Source: CALMEC01 sp031366605
GTDB lineage: Bacteria; Actinomycetota; Thermoleophilia; Miltoncostaeales; Miltoncostaeaceae
DNA: 64,000 nucleotides
NCBI GenBank assembly: GCA_031366605.1
Contig: JANLOO010000021.1
Span: 6,057-70,056 of the forward strand
Reading direction: 5' to 3'
In this document: positions 59,144 to 64,000 of the stretch, piece after piece
How positions within the stretch are numbered: the stretch's first letter is position 1
Layout of the letters: the number at the start of each line of letters is the position of its first letter
The notes under the pieces: model-generated
Seen by the model: only the letters and a program-made list of their open reading frames with translations
Database searches by the model: none
Told to the model about the DNA's origin: nothing
Program-made: the position numbers and the translations under genes

Positions 59144-59778
59144 ACACGAGTCCCTTCGTCAAGGTATGCGGGCTGACCGATCCCGCCGAGGCGGTCGCAT
59201 GCGCGAAGCTGGGGGTGTGGGCGATCGGATTGGTCTTCGCGCCCGAGAGTGCGCGGCGCGTCACCGTCGAGCAGGCGCGAGCGGTCTGCAAAGCTCTGCC
59301 GTCACGGGTTCGCCGCGTCGGCGTATTCGTCGACCCAGACCCTGCCGAGGTGGCGCACACGGTGTCTGGCGCAGGGCTGACCGACGTCCAGCTGCACGGT
59401 GATCAGGTCAGTGTCGAGGCGGTTCGAATCGCGGCACGGGTCCGGGTGTTCCAGGGCTTCTCCGTGGAGGGACCCGCCGACATCGCCGCGGCCAGGGCGA
59501 GTCGCGCCGACATGGTATTTCTCGATGCCTCGGTCCCGGGACGGCACGGCGGGACCGGCCAGATGTTCGACTGGGCGTTGCTCGACGAGACGCCGCTGCA
59601 GCGGCCGTTTGTCCTGGCGGGAGGGCTCCATCCCGACAACGTGGCCCAGGCCGTGCGGCGTGTTCGTCCTTGGGGGGTCGACGTGTCGAGTGGCGTGGAG
59701 TCCAGCCCGGGTCGCAAGGACCTGGTGCGCGTCGCCGCGTTCATCCATGCGGTCCATGACATGGCGGAGGTTGCATGA
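59140..59778 (+). CDS. trpF: Phosphoribosylanthranilate isomerase
   Basis: Third-stage isomerisation in tryptophan synthesis. 212 residues with VKVCGLTDPAEA (catalytic Cys), QLHGDQ near 86, GGTGQMFDWALL near 136 and VDVSSGVESSPGRKDL near 178. ATG overlaps the kinase stop. It heads trpF-trpB-trpA; trpC and the other trp genes are not in the window. Confidence 0.96.
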   Translation: MNTSPFVKVCGLTDPAEAVACAKLGVWAIGLVFAPESARRVTVEQARAVCKALPSRVRRVGVFVDPDPAEVAHTVSGAGLTDVQLHGDQVSVEAVRIAARVRVFQGFSVEGPADIAAARASRADMVFLDASVPGRHGGTGQMFDWALLDETPLQRPFVLAGGLHPDNVAQAVRRVRPWGVDVSSGVESSPGRKDLVRVAAFIHAVHDMAEVA

Positions 59779-60959
59779 GTGAGCTTGCGACGCGATTCGG
59801 TCCGTACGGCGGGCGGTATGTGCCCGAGACCGTGATCGGCGCGTTGGACGAGCTGACGGTGGCGTTTGAGCAGTACCGCGAGGACCCGGCATTTCGGCAG
59901 GAGTTGGACGGCCTGCTGTCGACGTTCGTCGGTCGCCCCACGCCGCTGTATCTGGCCGAGCGGCTCGGGGCCGCGTACGGCATTGAGCGGCTCTATTTCA
60001 AACGCGAAGACCTGTGTCACACGGGTGCCCACAAAATCAACAATGCATTGGCGCAGGTGCTGCTCGCCAAACGCATGGGCAAGCAGCGCATCATCGCCGA
60101 GACCGGAGCCGGCCAACACGGGGTCGCGACCGCGACGGCCGCCGCACTACTGGGTTTTGAGTGCCACGTCTACATGGGTCGCGTCGACATGGAACGCCAG
60201 CGGCTCAACGTCGTGCGCATGCGGATGCTGGGGGCCGAGGTGCTGCCCGTCGACTCCGGCAGCGGCACGCTCAAAGACGCGACCAGCGAGGCCATCCGCG
60301 ATTGGGTCACCAACGTCGGCACGACCCACTATGTGATCGGCTCGGCGGTCGGCCCCGCGCCGTATCCCGAGCTCGTCGCTGACTTCCAGTCGGTCATCGG
60401 CCACGAGGCGCGCGAGCAGATCCTGACCCAAGAAGGACGCCTGCCCGCGACCGTGATCGCCTGCGTGGGGGGTGGCTCCAACGCGATCGGGACGTTCCGT
60501 GCGTTCGTTCCGGACGCTCAGGTGGCGCTGGTCGGGGTCGAGGCCGCGGGCCACGGCATCGAGACCGGCCGGCACGGCGCGCCGTTGGGACACGGTCGTC
60601 CCGGGGTGTTGCACGGCTCGTTCTCGTACCTGCTGCAGACCGATGAGGGCCAGGTCGCCGAGGCGCATTCGATCTCGGCCGGCCTCGACTACCCGGGGGT
60701 GGGGCCCGAGCACTCGTGGCTCCGCGACACGGGGCGCGTGACGTATGTGAGTGCGACGGATTTCGAGGCGCTGGCGGCGTTCCAGGAGTGCGCGCGGACC
60801 GAGGGCATCATCCCGGCACTCGAAACCGCACATGCGCTCGCGGTGCTCGCCCGCGACGGCGTGGCACTGGGCGCCGGGGGGCCCGTCGTGCTGTGCTTCT
60901 CAGGCCGGGGCGACAAGGACGTCGACGCCGTGGGAGCGGCGCTGGCGCTCGATGTCTGA
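59775..60959 (+). CDS. trpB: Tryptophan synthase beta chain
   Basis: PLP enzyme joining indole and serine. The 394-residue protein has FGPYGGRYVPE, the PLP lysine in HTGAHKINNALAQ near 86, ETGAGQHGVATATAAALL near 112 and the phosphate-binding VGGGSNAIG near 233. ATG overlaps the trpF stop (ATGA). Confidence 0.98.
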   Translation: MSELATRFGPYGGRYVPETVIGALDELTVAFEQYREDPAFRQELDGLLSTFVGRPTPLYLAERLGAAYGIERLYFKREDLCHTGAHKINNALAQVLLAKRMGKQRIIAETGAGQHGVATATAAALLGFECHVYMGRVDMERQRLNVVRMRMLGAEVLPVDSGSGTLKDATSEAIRDWVTNVGTTHYVIGSAVGPAPYPELVADFQSVIGHEAREQILTQEGRLPATVIACVGGGSNAIGTFRAFVPDAQVALVGVEAAGHGIETGRHGAPLGHGRPGVLHGSFSYLLQTDEGQVAEAHSISAGLDYPGVGPEHSWLRDTGRVTYVSATDFEALAAFQECARTEGIIPALETAHALAVLARDGVALGAGGPVVLCFSGRGDKDVDAVGAALALDV

Positions 60960-61743
60960 CGGAGCAGCTCGCCTGGAGCGGGTCTTCCGCGACGCCGGCA
61001 GGCCGCTGTTCATTCCGTACGTCATGGGTGGCTACCCGGACGTCGCGACGAGCACCCGGTACGCCCGGGCGCTCGCCAAGCACGCCGACATCATCGAGCT
61101 TGGCATACCGTTTTCGGACCCCCTGGCCGACGGGCCGACGATCCAGTCCGCCGGGCAGACAGCGCTCGATGCCGGCACCACGCCCTCAGATGTCATCCAG
61201 ATCGCGGCCGGGTTGCGCGGAGGTCCGCCGGTGGTGTTGATGACCTACCTCAACGCGGTGCTCGCACAGGGCGCGCGGCTGTTCCTGGAGCGGGCGGCGG
61301 CGGCGGGTGTCGCGGGGTTGATCATCCCGGACCTGCCGATCGACGAGAGCGACGAGGTGCGTGACCAGGCCACCCGGGCCGGGGTCGCGCTGATCCCCCT
61401 CGCGGCCCCGACCTCGAGCGACGAGCGCCTGGTCGCGATCGGCCGCAAGGCACAGGGTTTCGTCTATTGCGTCGCGGTGACCGGTGTCACGGGCGGCGAG
61501 GTGGTCATCGACGATGCGTTGACCGCGTTCTTGGGCAGGGCACGCAAGGCGATCTCGGCGCCGCTGGCCGTGGGCTTCGGGGTGCGTACGCCCGATCAGG
61601 CCGCAGCGCTCGGCGCGCTCGGCGACGGGGTCATCATTGCAAGCCAGCTGATCCGGATGATCGAAACGGCGGAATCAGTTGGAGCGGCGGAAGCGATGTT
61701 GGAGCAGTTCGCTGCGCAGGTCCGCGCGGCCCTCGTCGCCTGA
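60952..61743 (+). CDS. trpA: Tryptophan synthase alpha chain
   Basis: Releases indole from indole-3-glycerol phosphate. 263 residues with FIPYVMGGYPD near 20, the catalytic ELGIPFSDPLADGPTIQ near 45, DLPIDESDEV near 128 and VGFGVRTPDQAAAL near 205. It overlaps trpB by eight bases, and its 3' end overlaps a convergent hypothetical gene. Confidence 0.97.
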   Translation: MSDGAARLERVFRDAGRPLFIPYVMGGYPDVATSTRYARALAKHADIIELGIPFSDPLADGPTIQSAGQTALDAGTTPSDVIQIAAGLRGGPPVVLMTYLNAVLAQGARLFLERAAAAGVAGLIIPDLPIDESDEVRDQATRAGVALIPLAAPTSSDERLVAIGRKAQGFVYCVAVTGVTGGEVVIDDALTAFLGRARKAISAPLAVGFGVRTPDQAAALGALGDGVIIASQLIRMIETAESVGAAEAMLEQFAAQVRAALVA

Positions 61744-62202
61744 GGGCACACCGACCGGCACGTCCGCGTCGAACGTGATCCACTCGGCGACGTCGCCATC
61801 CCACAAGAAGAGCCGCTCGGCTTCGAGCGTGCCGCTGGCCAGGCGCACCAGCTGCGTGTACGCGATTGGCGGCAATTGCGGGGTCAGCAACACGCCGCCC
61901 GTCGCCCGGCGTTTGCGCCCGCGTGATCCGACCTCGATGTGTCCGACCGGGCCCTGGCTCCACGCGTCCGAGACCCGGCCGACAAGCCGGTGCAGCGTCT
62001 GCGGGAGCGCAGCGCGGGGCACTCCGAAGCCCACGAGGAGTTCATGCAGCGGCATCGAGATGACGACACGCCAGACCGAACTCTCGATCGCGCGGCGGCG
62101 GGGTGCGGCACGAAGCCGCGCGGGAATCCCGGCATCCGAGAACGCCATCGACAGCGCCAGCGTCTCGTCCGGCGTCGCCGGGTATTCGAGGATGACATTC
62201 AC
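61675..62202 (-). CDS. Hypothetical protein
   Basis: 175 residues from GTG 62202 (MNVILEYPATPDETLALSMAF...). A beta-alpha layout is suggested (VWRVVISMPLHELLVGFGV, ...ERLFLWDGDVAEWITFDADVPVG). Family unknown. Its 3' end overlaps trpA by 69 bases, which is long, so the stop-proximal part may be less conserved. No -10 box or ribosome site is clear. It lies next to the peptidase pseudogene. Confidence 0.5.
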   Translation of the reverse strand: MNVILEYPATPDETLALSMAFSDAGIPARLRAAPRRRAIESSVWRVVISMPLHELLVGFGVPRAALPQTLHRLVGRVSDAWSQGPVGHIEVGSRGRKRRATGGVLLTPQLPPIAYTQLVRLASGTLEAERLFLWDGDVAEWITFDADVPVGVPSGDEGRADLRSELLQHRFRRSN

Positions 62203-62304
62203 GCCGCTGCGTTGTTCGACGCCCACCGGTGCGTCCCTCCGAAGTTCCGCCGATCCCGGGAACCCTCCCACGCCAGGTCGGCGGACGCAACGCGCACGAT
62301 GTCG

Positions 62305-62310
62305 TAGCCT
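62305..62310 (+). promoter_or_regulatory. -10 box (TAGCCT) retained by the pseudogene
   Basis: TAGCCT ends six bases before the GTG at 62317. The intact promoter suggests decay of the coding part is recent. Confidence 0.4.
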
Positions 62311-62316
62311 CACACG

Positions 62317-63190
62317 GTGAGTGGCGACGATCGGATTGTGCTGCCTCGACCGCTGCGACGGGGCGATCGCGTCCGGGTCGTCGCTCCCGCGGGATCACTG
62401 ATCGACCAGGACGTCACCACTCGCGGGTGTGGGGATCCTGAGCACGATCGTCGGGCGCACCGGCGAACTCCCGTTCCTCGCCGGCGAAGACAGCGTGCGC
62501 CGCGACGAGCTGAGGGAGGCCTGGGTCGGTCCCACTCGCGCTGTCGTCGCTGCACGCGGCGGGCACGGATGTCTCCGCATCCTCGAAGACCGGGAGTGGC
62601 CCCCGCCGGGCCCGATGCCCCGTGGCTCGTGGAATTCTCCGATCCGACCGCACTGCAGTGGAGCCTGGCCTCGGTCGGAGTCGGGAGCCTCCACGGACCC
62701 GCCGTCGTCAGCCTGGCGGCCGAGCCGGACTGGTCGCAGGAGCGCCTGCGGCATCCGCTTCGGCGAGCCGGTCGACGATCTGCACGGTCACGAGGTGATC
62801 CCGGGACGTGCAAGCGGTCGGTTGATGCCAGCCAACATGACCGTTGCCACAGAGATGTTCGGCCACGATGGATGCCGAACCTCGACGGCGCGATCCTTGT
62901 CCTGGAGGATGTCAACGAACCGCCCTTCCGGGTCGACCGGCTCTTCACCCAGCGGCATCTTCGACCGCGTGGCCGCCTCGCCCTCGGCCGCCGCACCGAC
63001 TCGGACACCGATCTGATGGACGAGGTCCTCCACGACCGTTATCCACGACCTCGGTCTCCCCGTGCTGATGGGCCTGCCACTCGGTCACGACGGCCCGAAC
63101 GCCGCCCTCCCAGTCGGCGCGCACGCGACGATCGACACCGCCGCCGTCGACGCTGAGCGTTTCCTGACATCCGACCACCAACCGGATTGA
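62317..63190 (+). pseudogene. LD-carboxypeptidase (peptidase S66) pseudogene
   Basis: S66 homology runs across two alternating reading frames. Frame one has RRGDRVRVVAPAGSLID; frame two ELPFLAGEDSVRRDELREAW and ARGGHGCLRILED; frame one LVEFSDPTALQWSLASVG and SLHGP; frame two PGRASGRLMPANMTVATEM; frame one LDGAILVLEDVNEPPFRVDR; frame two GLPVLMGLPLGHDG and the TGA at 63188. At least five small indels and a short deletion after residue 35 are implied. The enzyme, which trims murein tetrapeptides in recycling, would be inactive. Neighbouring genes are intact, so sequencing error is less likely but not excluded. Confidence 0.8.
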
Positions 63191-63473
63191 GACGGCGCAT
63201 CGTTGCCACCTCGGGCGTGCGGCAATCGATCAAGCCCGGGACCTGTCCGACGCGAACGCCGAGACCCTCGCGTACGTCGAGCTCACGCGCGTCAGCTCAC
63301 GCGCATCGACAGCTGAGCCGTGCAGCGAATCACCTGAGTGGACATGACCGTCGCAGCCGCGAATCGCGTAGTTTAGAAACCAGGTACTTCGTCAGCTCCT
63401 TGGGTAAATGCCCGACGATTCGCGGGTTCGGAGGAGCCCTCGATCGGCTTGCCTCAGAGCAGCAGTGCCCCGA
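63191..63473. other. Intergenic region between pseudogene and low-GC gene
   Basis: No gene or clear structure is supported. Base composition becomes less GC-rich towards 63360-63400. Short frames are present without family features. Confidence 0.4.
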
Positions 63474-63785
63474 CTACCCAGGTTCCCCATCTGACGTGCT
63501 CGAACACCGAACGTAGGCTTCCGACGTCATGGCGTTCACCTGTTGGAAAGTCGCCGAGTATCCTTCCCGTAAGAGAATTGCTCGCCGGAGAATGTCACCG
63601 AACACAGCGACTCCCTCACAGAGCACCAGCTCGAGGAGATCGTTCCTGAGCCACTGGAAGCGGGATTCCGTCTCGGCCTCAGCCGGGCGATCGGCTTGCT
63701 TCGCGTATATGAGACCGGCTCGGAACCCCGGATGCGACATCGAACTCATCTGACGGTAGTCGTAGTAACGATGCTCGAGGTCCAC
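63474..63785 (-). CDS. Hypothetical protein, probably acquired or disrupted
   Basis: A 103-residue frame from GTG 63785 (MDLEHRYYDYRQMSSMSHPGF...), then ETESRFQWLRNDLLELVLCEG and DILRRAILLREGYSATFQQV. No family recognised. Codon use is richer in A and T than in neighbouring genes. The predicted start lies only about six bases from the left end of the IS3-type element, and the frame continues into it, so the gene may have lost its original N-terminus or promoter by insertion. Confidence 0.5.
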   Translation of the reverse strand: MDLEHRYYDYRQMSSMSHPGFRAGLIYAKQADRPAEAETESRFQWLRNDLLELVLCEGVAVFGDILRRAILLREGYSATFQQVNAMTSEAYVRCSSTSDGEPG

Positions 63786-63790
63786 TGGCG

Positions 63791-64000
63791 TGACCCCCGT
63801 GGGTGGGTCCAGTTGTTGTGAGAGTCCTAGAGTCCACTTGGTGGACGGAGGAGGATCATATCGATGGGTACACGCAGACGGCGGCACACGCCGGAGCAGA
63901 TCATCCGCAAGCTCAGGGAGGCTGAGCGGCTCCTGGGTGAGGGCCGCACGGTGCCGGAGGTCGCGAAGGCTCTGGAGGTCAGCGAGCAGACGTTTCACAG
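63791..64000 (+). mobile_element. Left end of an IS3-family insertion sequence
   Basis: A TGACCCCC terminus at 63791 followed about 70 bases later by an IS3-type orfA. IS3 elements usually have 5'-TGA...TCA-3' ends. The right end lies beyond the window, so the target duplication cannot be confirmed. Confidence 0.75.
63864..64000 (+). CDS. IS3-family transposase OrfA, partial
   Basis: Starts at ATG 63864 with a GGAGGAGG ribosome site and runs off the window. The 45 visible residues (MGTRRRRHTPEQIIRKLREAE, then LLGEGRTVPEVAKALEVSEQTF) are the Transposase_8 helix-turn-helix that binds the IS ends. In IS3 elements OrfA is normally joined to OrfB by a -1 frameshift, which would lie outside the window. 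Confidence 0.9.
   Translation, partial: MGTRRRRHTPEQIIRKLREAERLLGEGRTVPEVAKALEVSEQTFH

Overview
The window is GC-rich chromosomal DNA, densely packed with short or overlapping gene junctions and many GTG or TTG starts. The housekeeping gene orders, a SepIVA-like gene next to the DUF177 and rpmF genes, a DUF3352 lipoprotein, a fused PafBC-type WYL regulator, a futalosine-type menaquinone gene (mqnE) and repeated TAnnnT -10 boxes placed just upstream of start codons all point to an Actinomycetota bacterium. Thermoleophilia or a neighbouring class is my best guess, by inference only.

Layout. 1-1170: the 5' part of an exported FG-GAP repeat protein, running off the left edge. 1171-1890: a long non-coding stretch with two 80-bp structured repeats, a perfect hairpin, and a compact structured RNA-like element with a strong Shine-Dalgarno sequence and an intrinsic terminator. 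1891-4280: a hydrolase, a membrane protein and a hypothetical gene. 4292-6896: aroA-cmk-plsC. 6916-8522: a divergent C5 DNA methyltransferase and Vsr mismatch endonuclease. 9076-23719: der, a DUF3352 lipoprotein, metK, a 27-residue membrane peptide, priA, an unknown gene, def-fmt-rsmB-rpe and the riboflavin operon ribD-ribE-ribBA-ribH. 24045-24901: a zinc-motif (HNH-like) gene convergent with rpmB. 24966-40315: recG-rsmD-coaD-sepIVA-DUF177-rpmF-plsX-acpP-rnc-smc-ftsY-(methyltransferase)-ffh-rpsP-khpA-rimM-trmD-rplS. 40338-46312: rnhB, yraN, comM-dprA and the double-WYL regulator. 46574-51459: a UbiA prenyltransferase, a Nudix hydrolase, several small hypotheticals, a MarR regulator and mqnE. 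51803-55299: a reverse-strand operon of HIT protein, phosphohexomutase, [3Fe-4S] ferredoxin, a degenerate ABC ATPase and its permease. 55484-59143: corA, two response regulators and a divergent histidine kinase. 59140-61743: trpF-trpB-trpA. 61675-64000: a hypothetical gene, a frameshifted LD-carboxypeptidase pseudogene, a lower-GC hypothetical gene and the left end of an IS3-family element.

Function. Most genes serve translation (ribosomal proteins, tRNA and rRNA modification, initiator formylation), protein targeting (ffh, ftsY), fatty-acid and phospholipid initiation (plsX, acpP, plsC), DNA repair and recombination (recG, priA, dprA, comM, vsr, smc), cofactors (riboflavin, CoA, SAM, menaquinone) and tryptophan. 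The less ordinary signals are the tandem covarying repeats and structured RNA at 1.2-1.85 kb, the set of apparently leaderless promoters, the dense TGTGACA-type repeats before comM-dprA (one 11-bp element recurs before the HNH-like gene), an RNase III lacking both an obvious start and one catalytic aspartate, a ferredoxin coupled to a motif-degenerate ABC ATPase, and the decayed peptidase next to an IS3 end.
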